NCBI RefSeq assembly: GCF_001650905.1
Contig: NZ_LXYG01000015.1
Coordinates: forward strand, 101,615-165,614
Reading direction: 5' to 3'
DNA: 64,000 nucleotides
Source of the DNA: Balneola sp. EhC07
GTDB taxonomy: Bacteria; Bacteroidota; Rhodothermia; Balneolales; Balneolaceae
The notes under the pieces were generated by a model, which saw nothing but the letters and a program-made list of their open reading frames with translations, had not been told where the DNA came from and did not search any database. Positions 1-9,900 of the stretch are shown in pieces. Every line of letters begins with the position of its first letter. The first letter of the stretch is position 1. A program made the translations under genes and the position numbers.

Positions 1-2
1 GA

Positions 3-251
3 TTTAGACAAGAATAGTTTCTTAAAGCTGCGGGATAAATCCCTTGCTAGTGAACCTGATAGAATTTGTTGATTGTTTCAATGTCACCGAGTTAACCAGA
101 GAGGACTTCAGTCCGATTGGAGGGAAGTTGGAGTTTAGACTAGAATAGTTTCTTAAAGCTGCGGGATGAATCCCTGGCTAGTGAACCTGATGGAATTTGT
201 TGATTGTTTCAAGATCATCGAGTTAACCAGAGAGGACTTTGGTCCGATTGG
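3..251. repeat. 131-bp tandem direct repeat (two units)
   Basis: Bases 3-120 recur at 134-251 with a constant offset of 131 and about ten mismatches, so the two units are roughly 91% identical. Each unit contains a short palindrome around gggat-aatccc and another around ggact-agtcc. The similarity fades after base 251, apart from a short gggattt-like echo. The left edge lies at the window start, so there may be more units upstream. I see no convincing gene in bases 1-337; the short ORFs here overlap the repeat and have no recognisable product. Confidence 0.85.
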
Positions 252-343
252 TGCAATGAATGGGATTTATCTCTGCGTTTTGTGAGGGTAAAATCATTAA
301 TGAATAACAACAGAAATTCCATCCACTATTTGTATCTTTGGAT

Positions 344-928
344 ATGTTCAAAGTCAAAGACACCATTCTTACAGAAGAGATTGCAACCACGAAATTCGCA
401 TGCGATCTGCCGCGATGCAAAGGAGCATGTTGTGTAGTGGGAGATGCCGGAGCTCCTGTTGTAAAAGACGAAATTCCTGTATTACATAAAGCCTATCGGT
501 TATTAAAAGATGAACTGAGACCGGAAGCGGTAGAAGTCGCCGAACGAGATGGAGTGGTCATCGGAAGTGAAAAAGCCGGATATGAGATCGCTTGTGTAAA
601 TGAAGCTGAATGCATTTTCGTGAAATACGGTGAGGACGATGTGTCTTATTGCTCCATCCAACAAGCTTATTTTGACGGACGCATTGACTGGGAAAAGCCA
701 TTGAGTTGCCACTTGTTTCCGGTACGGTTAAAGAAGATATCCGACTTTGATTACGCCAATTTCGAGTATGTAGACAGTTTGTGTTCGGCTGCATGTGACA
801 AGGGAAGCAAAGAAGGAATTTATTTATCCGATTTTCTTGAAAAACCACTCACCAGGCGTTATGGTGAAGATTGGTACGACGAATTTAAAGCTGCTTGTAA
901 CTATATACGAGAACAGGAAGTAGACTAG
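344..928 (+). CDS. DUF3109 family cysteine-rich protein
   Basis: A 194-residue protein of the DUF3109 (YkgJ-related, putative metal-binding) type. It is rich in cysteines: an N-terminal DLPRCKGACCVVGD cluster near residues 23-36, then CVNEAEC, YCSIQQA, LSCHLFPVR and a C-terminal SLCSAACDKG, a spacing typical of the family and consistent with iron or zinc binding (family knowledge; function unknown). The open frame can be read from TTG at 338, but ATG at 344 is only two codons in and is preferred. It ends two bases before rpoN, so the two are probably co-transcribed. It is predicted to be cytoplasmic, with no signal peptide or membrane segment. Confidence 0.85.
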   Translation: MFKVKDTILTEEIATTKFACDLPRCKGACCVVGDAGAPVVKDEIPVLHKAYRLLKDELRPEAVEVAERDGVVIGSEKAGYEIACVNEAECIFVKYGEDDVSYCSIQQAYFDGRIDWEKPLSCHLFPVRLKKISDFDYANFEYVDSLCSAACDKGSKEGIYLSDFLEKPLTRRYGEDWYDEFKAACNYIREQEVD

Positions 929-930
929 GC

Positions 931-2436
931 ATGCTTCGGAATCAACAAAATATTAGCCAAAAGCAGCAACTGGGGCAGCAGCAAAAACTGTCGCCACAGC
1001 AATTACAGTTCATCAAGTTGCTTCAGTTACCGACTATAGCTCTGGAGCAACGGATCAAAGAAGAGCTGGAACTGAATCCCATTTTGGAAGAAGCGGAACC
1101 GGGGGAAATTCGTCAGGAGAGAGTGGAAATTGAAGATGAAAAACCGATTTCTCAGGAAAAAGAAGACGGACTGGAAACGCTTGAAGAACACGAAGTAGAT
1201 TGGGATGATTTTGATACCAATACTGAATTTGAGGGAGAATCATATTCCACTCCCACACATCCGGATATGCAGGAGTGGCAGGATCTTCCCGATCCTTATC
1301 ATGCATCCTTTTTGGAAGAACTGGAAGAACAGGTGAGTTTGCTAGATCTGACCGAGGAAGAAGAATTGATAGCCGATCAGATCCTTGGATCGCTGGACGA
1401 AGACGGCTATTTCAGGCGAGAACTTGAAGCTGTGGCAGACAACATTGCTTTTAATCACAGCGTGTATGTGGAAGTGGAAGATGTAGACCGAATCCGAAAG
1501 CAAATCCAGTTGCTTGATCCCATCGGAATAGCATCTATGAGTTTACAGGATTGTTTGTTGGTACAGATAGAGCAATCCTCCAATGAACTGGATGGAAGAG
1601 AGCTGGCTATCGACATTGTTAAAGATGCGTGGCAAGCCTTTGAGAAGAAACACTTCAATAAACTGCTTCAGAAATTCAATGTATCAGAAGAAGAACTAAA
1701 AGACGCTTTTGATGTGATCAAGGGAATGGATCCACGTCCCGGAGCAGTATCAACCGGAATGGAAGAATCCCAGAATTACATTGAACCCGATTTTGAAGTG
1801 TACTGGAGAAATACGGATGAATCGAATCTGGATAAAGGAGAATTCCTCATAAATCTGAATCAAAGAAATTCACCCTCGCTTAGGATTTCCCCTGACTACA
1901 AAGAGATGTGGAATGATATCAAAGAAAAAAGAGAGAAGCCGGATCAGCAAACACAGAATTTTATAAAAGGAAAGATCGATTCGGCTAACTGGTTCATTGA
2001 ATCCATCAAACAGCGACAAAATACGTTGATGAATGTGATGAAGACCATGGTTGCTCTTCAGGAAGATTTCTTCAAGTACGGCGACAGTCTGAAGCCTATG
2101 ATCCTGAAAGATATTGCAGAGCGGATCGGGATGGATATCTCCACGATCTCAAGAGTAGTAAACGGGAAATATGTGCAAACCAATTTCGGAGTGCATGAAC
2201 TAAAGTATTTCTTTAATGAAGGAATGGAAACGGACAGTGGGGAAGAGGTTTCCAACAGAGAGGTTAAAAATATTCTTCAAACTATTATTGATGAAGAAGA
2301 TAAACGAAGTCCGATGAGTGATCAGGATCTTGCAAATCAGCTCAATGAAAAGGGATATAAAGTTGCCCGCAGAACGGTAAGCAAATATCGGGAGCAATTG
2401 AATGAGCCCGTGGCAAGACTTCGAAAACAAATATAG
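931..2436 (+). CDS. rpoN: RNA polymerase sigma-54 factor RpoN
   Basis: A full-length (501 aa) sigma-54 factor. Residues 1-50 are the glutamine-rich activator-interacting region with the typical LSPQQLQFIKLLQLP and ELNPILEE stretches. An acidic linker follows (about 55-120), then the core-binding domain and the DNA-binding part. The RpoN box ARRTVSKYRE lies at residues 479-488 and recognises the -24 promoter element. Sigma-54 needs an AAA+ enhancer-binding protein to open promoters; no such activator with a GAFTGA loop is visible in this window. The gene follows the DUF3109 gene by two bases. Downstream lies a repeat-rich gap rather than the hpf gene often found beside rpoN in other bacteria. 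Confidence 0.97.
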   Translation: MLRNQQNISQKQQLGQQQKLSPQQLQFIKLLQLPTIALEQRIKEELELNPILEEAEPGEIRQERVEIEDEKPISQEKEDGLETLEEHEVDWDDFDTNTEFEGESYSTPTHPDMQEWQDLPDPYHASFLEELEEQVSLLDLTEEEELIADQILGSLDEDGYFRRELEAVADNIAFNHSVYVEVEDVDRIRKQIQLLDPIGIASMSLQDCLLVQIEQSSNELDGRELAIDIVKDAWQAFEKKHFNKLLQKFNVSEEELKDAFDVIKGMDPRPGAVSTGMEESQNYIEPDFEVYWRNTDESNLDKGEFLINLNQRNSPSLRISPDYKEMWNDIKEKREKPDQQTQNFIKGKIDSANWFIESIKQRQNTLMNVMKTMVALQEDFFKYGDSLKPMILKDIAERIGMDISTISRVVNGKYVQTNFGVHELKYFFNEGMETDSGEEVSNREVKNILQTIIDEEDKRSPMSDQDLANQLNEKGYKVARRTVSKYREQLNEPVARLRKQI

Positions 2437-2942
2437 ATCACTGATTGCGCTGATTTTCTTTTACGCTGATTGCATCAGCGTAATCTGGTAAGGCCCATTT
2501 TCCTAGTTCCGTAGCTCCGCTGCGGAACTAACGGTTGGAGCTCAGCTCCAGAAATGTAGCAAAAGCGGTAAAAAGATGAGGCAGAGCCTCAAAACCGCAT
2601 TCCGAACGGGACGTTCGGAACGAGGAAAATCGTTTGATTGGGATTGTTCAATCTCAATAAAAAGAAGGGTCATCCTGAACTTGTTTCAGGATCTTTGTGA
2701 AGCCTAGATTCCATTAACTAGATCAAAAAACTCCTTAACAAGCTTGAACGATCCAACTGTAACTGAGGAATTTAAACTAGTAGAGCCTTCAAGCTCGGCG
2801 TTATACACATGAAATAGTTATTACTAATGGAAGCAAAGCTTCCGGGGGCATTCCGCACCGGAGGTACGGGACGAGGACAATGTCTATAAATTTATTTATT
2901 AACTTAGTGCGGGTTCTCTCTCTTACCTATAAACTCTTCTAT
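2437..2942. repeat. Gene-free stretch packed with palindromes and the longest copy of a dispersed repeat
   Basis: About 500 bases without a gene. It holds a 10-bp perfect hairpin at 2461-2483, a second at 2504-2530 (tagttccg/cggaacta), a tight palindrome at 2536-2550, a gaggc/gcctc hairpin at 2578-2590 and an 8-bp stem at 2600-2620 (ttccgaac/gttcggaa). From 2617 to 2876 runs a 260-bp element that recurs at 14475-14711, with its last third also at 5413-5520. The 2548-2607 part recurs at 4045-4103. It includes the palindrome cctgaa-cttgt-ttcagg. None of the stems is followed by a clear T-run, so I do not call a terminator. Confidence 0.8.
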
Positions 2943-4007
2943 ATGAAATTCTATTACATAGTATTGGTTTTATACTTAATGAATTGTACTTCAAACAATA
3001 ACGATATTGAGGTGCCATTTAAACAATTAGAGCCCTTTATTAATGAAGTAAATGTATCTAGTGTGAACATAGATGATATACCAATTACTGAGATTAATAT
3101 TGATGCTAAAAATATACTGTTCTATTTAGACGAAGAAGTTGACAGTCTTACCACACTAGGTTCTGTCATTAAAGTAACTAATGGGTTTGTATTTTATGAT
3201 TTGGGTACTAAAAGGCTATATAATTATAGTACTGAAGGGAAAGAAGCAAAACCATTTGCAAACGAAGGGAGAGGTCCCGGAGAAGTAAACAATGTAAGAC
3301 ACATAGACGAAAACTCGGAATATATCTATGTGTCGGATAGCGGAAACCGTAGGATAAATATTTACGATCAGCAGCTTAATTTCTTTAGAACTGAAACAGA
3401 GATATACTCAAATGAGTTTTATGTGAATGATAGCTTTTTTGTATCAGAAAACTCCCTATACAATGGGGCTAGAGACTTAATAATAGTTAAGGAAATTGAT
3501 GATTTTAATATAAACAAAGCTACTTTAATGCCAAGGTTGGTTCCATTAGGTTATCAACCAAGATCACTTAATGGAACACATTTTTCATTTAATGATAACA
3601 ATGTTTTAGTTACTGCTTATTCAGCTATTCCTTGGATATTTATATTTGATGATCAATTCGAACCGAAGCAGACGATTGTTTTTTCTAAATCGAGTTTTGA
3701 TACACTCAATACATGGCAATTGAAAATAGAGAAAGAAGTAATGGGGAAAAGTTATTTTGGGAGAAACCCGATTACAAATATTAAAGTCGTAGATAATGGG
3801 GATATATTTATAGGGCTAAGAAATGAGTTGTTAGTTTTGTCTAAGAATAAATCAGATATGTATGAACCTGTTAAAAGATTGGTATTCAACCCTACATCTG
3901 AATCAATTGATCAAAAGTATTTCGGAATTTATAATAAGGTAATTGGATCGGATGGTGAAAGAGTTTTCATACATAATTATAATTATTTGTTCTGGATAAA
4001 CTTATGA
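2943..4007 (+). CDS. Secreted lipoprotein with six-bladed beta-propeller fold
   Basis: A 354-residue predicted lipoprotein. The chosen ATG starts MKFYYIVLVLYLMNC, a signal peptide with a lipobox-like LMNC (Cys15). An earlier in-frame ATG at 2880 would add 21 residues and sits inside the upstream repeat, so it is rejected. The body has beta-propeller character: short strands with YIYVSDSGNRRINIYDQQ-type NHL/6-bladed-propeller blades and the motif GRGPGEV, which is shared as G-[RK]-G-P-[GK]-E with the next two genes. Propellers of this type in Bacteroidota are usually annotated '6-bladed beta-propeller' or BF3164-like lipoprotein; the ligand is unknown. The gene is noticeably more AT-rich than rpoN upstream. 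Confidence 0.7.
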   Translation: MKFYYIVLVLYLMNCTSNNNDIEVPFKQLEPFINEVNVSSVNIDDIPITEINIDAKNILFYLDEEVDSLTTLGSVIKVTNGFVFYDLGTKRLYNYSTEGKEAKPFANEGRGPGEVNNVRHIDENSEYIYVSDSGNRRINIYDQQLNFFRTETEIYSNEFYVNDSFFVSENSLYNGARDLIIVKEIDDFNINKATLMPRLVPLGYQPRSLNGTHFSFNDNNVLVTAYSAIPWIFIFDDQFEPKQTIVFSKSSFDTLNTWQLKIEKEVMGKSYFGRNPITNIKVVDNGDIFIGLRNELLVLSKNKSDMYEPVKRLVFNPTSESIDQKYFGIYNKVIGSDGERVFIHNYNYLFWINL

Positions 4008-4044
4008 TTATGAGGACTCCAATCAAACTTTCTTAATTTCAATT

Positions 4045-4103
4045 CTGGAATGTAGTAAAAACCTTGAAAAGATAAGGCAGAGCCTCAAAACCACATTCCG
4101 AAC
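4045..4103 (+). repeat. Partial copy of the dispersed repeat
   Basis: This stretch matches 2548-2607 nearly base for base (aaatgtag...aaggcagagcctcaaaac...cattccgaac). Only the left part of the longer element is present, and it lies in the gap between the first two beta-propeller genes. Confidence 0.75.
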
Positions 4104-4174
4104 TAGAGTCGTATTGTCAAGTTTATTATTAATTGATATTTGCTTCTAATCCATAGAATGATATACTGTATAGT

Positions 4175-5335
4175 ATGAGATTAATAATTACATCCTTTCT
4201 AGTAAGTCTTTTGCTAACAGGTTTACCCAAAAAGGGTAACGAATATTCAGACGTACAATTTCAAAAACAAGTTGAGTTTGGGACCAACAACGAAATAATT
4301 GTAGGAGATGTCACTGCGTTGTCAGTTGATGCTAAAGGACAAGTCTTTATCGCTGACGGAACTCAAACAACGATCCACATTTTTAGTCCTGATGGTACAT
4401 ATATCCAATCAATGGGCAGGGAAGGTAAAGGTCCGGGAGAATTTTCTGCTATTACTTTTAATACCTCAATAGAAATTCATCAAGACAAACTATTCATTAC
4501 AGACACCCAAACCTTTTTTCCGCATAGAGCTCATGTTTTTTCATTACAGGATTTCTCATTCGATTATACACTAAAGCTCCTGGCTGAAAACAGAGGCGAT
4601 TACGAAGAATTAAAAGGACATTATCCCAAAAGAGTGATTCCTCAAAAAGATGGGACTTTTTTAGTGTCTTACCACAAAACGCCACATCAGTATAAAGACA
4701 GCACAAGTTACATTAAGTATTATGTACAGGATATTTTCGGTAAAATTGTTTCCGGGCCGATTTTCAAACAGAAAGATCGCACTAATTTAACTTATTTAGT
4801 GAAGGATGAGTATCCATATATAGCTATACATTCTTTTCCTTTTTTTGGAAAAACAATTCTTGATATTTCAGAAGATGAATATTTATATGCATTGAAATCG
4901 AAAGAATTTAAGATCGATATTTATGATTCAAACGGAGGTTATTTAAGGTCTATTGAACATAAATTCGAGAATAGAATATTTAGTAAGAGTAAAGTTTTAG
5001 ATCGGTACAAGGAAACGGATTACGGATACAATCTGGGTGATGGAGTAGCTTTAAAAATGATAGAGCAGGCAGAAAACCTTCCTGAAATCTGGCCGGCGAT
5101 AGATCATATGTTTATTGATGACGAAAATCGTATTTGGGTTTCAACTATTGTTGATAATGATGAAGTATATGAATGGTGGATTTTAGATAACTCAGGGGAA
5201 CTAATACATAAATTTGAATGGCCAAGAAATCAACCAATTCAAACCGTTAGGAATAATAAGCTGTACACTATTGAAGAAAATCCAAAAACATTTGAAAAGG
5301 AAGTGGTCCAATATCAGATTCTAATGAACGAATAA
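4175..5335 (+). CDS. Secreted six-bladed beta-propeller protein (NHL-like)
   Basis: A 386-residue protein with an N-terminal hydrophobic signal (MRLIITSFLVSLLLTG) but no lipobox cysteine, so it is probably exported without a lipid anchor. NHL/propeller blades are visible: GQVFIADGTQTTIHIFSPDG (about 50-70), EDEYLYALKSKEFKIDIYDSNG (about 230-255) and ENRIWVSTIVDNDEVYEWW (about 310-330). The motif GREGKGPGEF near residue 80 matches GRGPGEV and GRGPKEV in the flanking genes, so the three are likely ancient tandem paralogues. The role is unknown. It lies between two copies of the dispersed repeat. Confidence 0.7.
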   Translation: MRLIITSFLVSLLLTGLPKKGNEYSDVQFQKQVEFGTNNEIIVGDVTALSVDAKGQVFIADGTQTTIHIFSPDGTYIQSMGREGKGPGEFSAITFNTSIEIHQDKLFITDTQTFFPHRAHVFSLQDFSFDYTLKLLAENRGDYEELKGHYPKRVIPQKDGTFLVSYHKTPHQYKDSTSYIKYYVQDIFGKIVSGPIFKQKDRTNLTYLVKDEYPYIAIHSFPFFGKTILDISEDEYLYALKSKEFKIDIYDSNGGYLRSIEHKFENRIFSKSKVLDRYKETDYGYNLGDGVALKMIEQAENLPEIWPAIDHMFIDDENRIWVSTIVDNDEVYEWWILDNSGELIHKFEWPRNQPIQTVRNNKLYTIEENPKTFEKEVVQYQILMNE

Positions 5336-5766
5336 TTTTCCGCATTATAATCAACACAACCAAACGGACTGTGGACCTACTTGTTTTCCAATAATAATTT
5401 AGTAACGTAGGTTTTAAACTAGTAGAGCCTTCAGGATCGGCGCTATACACATGAAATAGCTTTTTTACTAATGGAAGCAGAGCTTCCGGGGGCATTCCGC
5501 ACCGGAGGTACGGAACGAGGGTAAGAAGAAAGAGAAAGTGAGCATAGATTTAAGAGAAATATGCTTGGACACAACATAACTCTATCAGCTAAGTATAACT
5601 ATGACTTGCATATAAGATTAAATTAATTTTAATTGAAGTAAATACAATAGGGAGGACATACAAAATATAGATTTCAAAATAAGCGTCAATATTACCCTTG
5701 TACTTATTTTGTTTGGAAGAGATAAAAGGGCACAATAAAGTGTCCTTTTCAAATTTAAAAACTTAG
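5336..5766. repeat. Gap with repeat copy (5413-5520) and a leader hairpin (5724-5749)
   Basis: Bases 5413-5520 are a third copy of the right-hand third of the dispersed element, from tttaaactagtag to acgagg, and are very close to 2771-2876. The remaining 240 bases are AT-rich with no supported gene. Just before the next gene an imperfect stem, aaaagggcac/gtgtcctttt with a six-base loop (5724-5749), could be a weak terminator or a leader structure. Confidence 0.65.
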
Positions 5767-6798
5767 ATGAAAAAAGCCTTTTTAGTACTTCTCGTTTTAG
5801 GACAATTTATTTCTTGTCAAAGTAGGAAAGAACAGTCTCATTTTTTAGATACTAAAGTTCAACATATGGAACAAAGGAATTTGGTGTCTGGTGAGCTTAA
5901 TCTCGAATTCGAAAAAGACTTAGATGATGTAGATATTTTTAACTATAAAAACATCGTTGAACTTGATTCAAGTTTCCTACTTGCTAAAAAAGAAAGTTCG
6001 GAATTAGTTTTTTTGGATAAAACTACGCTGAATTTGAATAAGTCTTTTAGAATAAAAGAAGGAAGAGGCCCTAAAGAGGTTGAGTATATCATGGCTTTTG
6101 ATGCTAACGAAGATATGATCGTAGTTGCGGATAATAAACTATTAAAAATATTACAATTTGATCATGATGGTAATCTGATTCGTGAATTTAAAACAAAGGA
6201 AAAAATTCCACATAGACTAAGTTTGTCATCTGATAATTCTATGCATATAATGAACGAAGTTTTTTTTGATGATCTAAAAGATGGGTTTCTAGAAAATATT
6301 ACAATCTTAGGTGATAAAAATTATACTTATGCTAAAGAAAACTTAAAAGATTTACATCCTTTTGGCACAGAAGGAAATATTAAGAGTGTTAAAGACACTG
6401 TTTATTATTTAGGAGCTTACGAACCTTTTATAAAAAAGTACCTAAATGGAGAACAGATATATTCAAGATCTACATTAGATAATTATGATACATCGGTTAA
6501 TTATATTACCGTAATTAGCAATGATAGTCGATCTACCAGCTTAAGCCCTGCTGCAATCTTTTCTTCCAGAGACTTTGACGTAAAAAAGGGATCCATTTTT
6601 GTTATACCATATAGCAATGGCGATAATGATTTTTCATTTATTGATGTATATGCTTCCAAAGATGGTTCTTATATTAAATCATTTCGAACTATAGATGTGC
6701 CTGACAAAATCAATGTATATGAAGAGGAGAGATCTATATTGACTATAGAAAAAGTAGGGGATCTGGAAAAGCCCGTATTCAGAAAGTATAGCTATTAG
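5767..6798 (+). CDS. Beta-propeller lipoprotein (BF3164-like)
   Basis: A 343-residue predicted lipoprotein. The N-terminus MKKAFLVLLVLGQFISC gives a clear signal peptide and lipobox (FISC, Cys17). Blade-like segments include SSELVFLDKTTLNLNKSFRI, EDMIVVADNKLLKILQFDHDG and FIDVYASKDGSYIKSF. The motif EGRGPKEVEYI near residue 100 is the third version of the G-x-G-P-x-E signature shared with the two upstream genes. It is the last of the three-gene propeller set and stands about 155 bases before the first RND permease. Function is unknown; a surface or periplasmic binding role is an inference from fold and location. Confidence 0.68.
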   Translation: MKKAFLVLLVLGQFISCQSRKEQSHFLDTKVQHMEQRNLVSGELNLEFEKDLDDVDIFNYKNIVELDSSFLLAKKESSELVFLDKTTLNLNKSFRIKEGRGPKEVEYIMAFDANEDMIVVADNKLLKILQFDHDGNLIREFKTKEKIPHRLSLSSDNSMHIMNEVFFDDLKDGFLENITILGDKNYTYAKENLKDLHPFGTEGNIKSVKDTVYYLGAYEPFIKKYLNGEQIYSRSTLDNYDTSVNYITVISNDSRSTSLSPAAIFSSRDFDVKKGSIFVIPYSNGDNDFSFIDVYASKDGSYIKSFRTIDVPDKINVYEEERSILTIEKVGDLEKPVFRKYSY

Positions 6799-6807
6799 TA
6801 TCAAATG

Positions 6808-6870
6808 AGAATGCAAAAGAGACAAGGCCTCATAACAGTGTTCCGAAGGGTGCGTTTGGAATGAGATGTA
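6808..6870 (+). repeat. Degenerate copy of the dispersed repeat
   Basis: A decayed match to the 2550-2625 part: aatgcaaaag, aaggcctcat, gttccgaa and a final ggaatgag. It sits between the third propeller gene and the first RND gene. Similarity is visible but weak. Confidence 0.45.
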
Positions 6871-6953
6871 ATCTACTAGGAATTCTTTCAAAAGCTTTCA
6901 AATACAATTAATTTATACTATACTCCTAAGTGCCTATAAATTAATCATCTCGT

Positions 6954-9900
6954 TTGCTCTTACGAAAGCCAATAGCTTCTATTATTCTTGTTTTAGCGGT
7001 GCTCATTTTTGGTGGGATTACGCTGTCACGACTTTCTATTGAGCTGCTTCCGAATGTGAACCCACCCACGCTGTTAATCAGTACCGAATATAAAGGTGCT
7101 CCCGCTGCTGACGTTGAATATCGAATCAATGAGCGGCTGGAAGGGACGCTTGGCTCCGTTCGTGGAGTTCAGGAAACCCGAAGTCTTTCCAGACAGGGAC
7201 AAAGTCTCATTTTCCTCACTTTCAAATGGGGAACGGATATGGATCTGGCATTTCTGAATGTCAGGGAGAAACTAGATCAGGCAAGACCGTTGCTTCCTCA
7301 AAATGCAGAACGACCTCAACTGGTATATTCTTCAGCTTCTGATGAGCCTATAGCTACGATCGCAGTCACTTTAAAAGATGCAGAAAACCAAAGTTTCGGA
7401 AATCGCTTGGCTACAAAGCGATGGGCAGAGCAAGTTTTTACGCGTCGGTTGGAGCAACAGGATGGAATTGCGCAGGCACTGTTGGTAGGAGAAGTGGAAC
7501 CGGAAGTACAAATCAATTACGATCCCAAATTATTGGATCGCTATGGGCTAACACTTACTCAGGTTCAGCAAATCATCAGCAATGCAAACGTGTTTTCTTC
7601 CACAGGGGAACTTCGGGATGGCTGGTATCGCTATGCAATAAAGATCCAAAGCCGAATTGAGACCATCGAAGATATTGAATCGATTCCGGTTATTTCATTG
7701 GCAAACGGCCGCGTACTTACACTATCAGAAATTGCAGATGTTGAGATCAGAGAAGCCGATCCTTCTTCTTTTGCTTTGTTAGATAATCAGGAAGTCTTGA
7801 ATGTTTTGGTTAAAAAAGAATACGGAGCCAATACGGTTACAGTGTTTGAGACTTTACAGAATGCCGTAAACGAGATCAAAACCCAAAACCCTGAATTCGA
7901 TATTCAGATCATCCGTGAAGACGCTACGTACATCGAAAATTCCATTTCTAATCTGCTTCAAACGCTGATCATTGGAGGAATACTGGCTTTTATCGTTCTG
8001 TTTTTGTTTCTGGATGATATTCGGAGCCCTTTTACTATCGGGATTTCGATTCCTGTCAGCATTTTTCTCACTTTCGTGATTATGTATTTATTTGATATTC
8101 AATTGAATATCATTTCTCTGAGTGGTTTAACTCTTGGGATCGGCCTTTTGCTGGATAACTCCATTGTGGTTTTAGAGAATATCAATCGTTATAAAAAACA
8201 AGGATTAGATAAATACGAAGCGGCATCCAAAGGGACTAAAGAAATAGCATTGGCAGTAACAGCGTCCACGTTTACTACTATTTCTGTATTTCTTCCGCTC
8301 ATTTTTTTGGGTGGATTTGAGGGTGCTTTTTTCAGGGACCTTGCAGCCACTCTTTCCATAAGTTTACTTTCATCACTGCTGATTGCCTTAGTGATCTTGC
8401 CGGTTTTTGTTGTTCAATTCAGTGGAAAAGGGACTTCGGGTTTTCTTTCGAGGATATCTTACGGATTAGACACCGTGATCCAAAAGTACGAGAGGAGTTT
8501 AGCTAAGGCTATAAATAAACCACTTCTACCTATTCTTTTTACTTTAGTAGTAAGCGTAATTGCCGGATTCGCTTTTTTAAATATTCAAAAAAATGCCTTG
8601 CCCGAAGGAGAACCGGAACGCGTTGAATATCTGGTAACTCTACCCGGAAATACTTCTTTACGATCTTCAAAAGACGCTTCTAAAACCATTACAGATTTCA
8701 TAAAAAGAGAGACGGATTCTGTTCAAATTCTGTCGGTTGGTGGATACACCGACAACACAAGTTTAAGTTCTATACAGGATGAGGGTCTCAATAAATTTAA
8801 GATCACAGTGCCGGTACAAAACTGGCAGGAAGCTTACCGGGTTGAAGATCTTTTTTCATCCTTGCAGAAAACTTATCAGACGTGGTCGTTCAGTAAACAA
8901 GGAGATTCACGTATTGGAGGGAGCAGTTCATCTGTAGAAGCCCCGGTACAGTTCAGTGTAGTTGGGATAGATCGTAATTTCAGTAAAAGGATCGGTTTGG
9001 CTTTGGAAGATTACATGAGTAAGGGCTTTAAAGAAGTGTCACTTTCAGAAAAATTTCCTCAGACCGTAGAAGCTTATCAATTACAGCTTAAAAATGATCG
9101 TTTGCTGTTTTATGAGATCAGTGAACGGGATGTAATTGCTTATCTGGAATCACTAACGCGGGGAATGTATGTAACGGACTGGAACAGGCAGGATGAGCAA
9201 ATTGCTATCCGGCTATTGGGAGAGGGTGAAAATCTTACAGATCCACAGGAAATAAAGCTGAACATAAAAAATAAAGTGATTCCACTTTCCGAAATTGCAA
9301 TTATTAACGTTGTAGATGAAGCAGAACAGATAGAGCGGCTGGAACAATCGGCGATCTTAACATACAATTCTGATTTTACTTTTGTGGATTGGTGGTGGAA
9401 TTCGGATGAGATCCAAGAGCAGGTAAATGATTTTATGCAACGAACAGGACATGAAATCAAAATAGGAGGAACCGCGCTTCAGTTAATAAACCTATTGAAA
9501 GAATTAGGTCTTTTGTTGTCCATAAGTGTACTGTTGATCTATTTGATCCTTGCCATTCAGTATGAAAACCTAAAATATCCGTTTATCATTATTCTGGCAA
9601 TTCCATTTGCCTGGATTGGTTCTGTATTCGCACTTTATCTTGGCGGTGTAAGTTTAAACGCACTGTCTTTTATGGGAATTCTGATCCTGACCGGAATTGC
9701 GGTAAACGATTCCATCCTGAAAGTGGATTTTATGCGACGCTATTATGAAGAAACCGGAAATCTGGAAGAAGCGGTAAGAGAAGCAGGAAAAAACAGATTC
9801 CGTCCGGTTGTGATGACCAGTTTAACAACTATTTTAGGACTGATCCCCATGTTGATTCCGTTCGGCGATGGCTATGTTTTAAGACAATCGTTGGCAATTG

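Noticed and set aside
204-437. Open frame across the second tandem repeat unit and the start of the DUF3109 gene
   Set aside because: Overlaps a real gene in another frame, has no recognisable product and is built partly from repeat sequence.
2461-2483. Hairpin after rpoN as its terminator
   Set aside because: A perfect stem, but no T-run follows, and it belongs to a cluster of palindromic repeats.
2880-2942. Earlier ATG for the first propeller gene
   Set aside because: It lies at the very end of the dispersed repeat and would put 21 residues before a normal signal peptide; ATG at 2943 fits better.
5561-5626. 21-codon open frame in the gap before the third propeller gene
   Set aside because: Too short, no ribosome-binding context and no similarity I can recognise.
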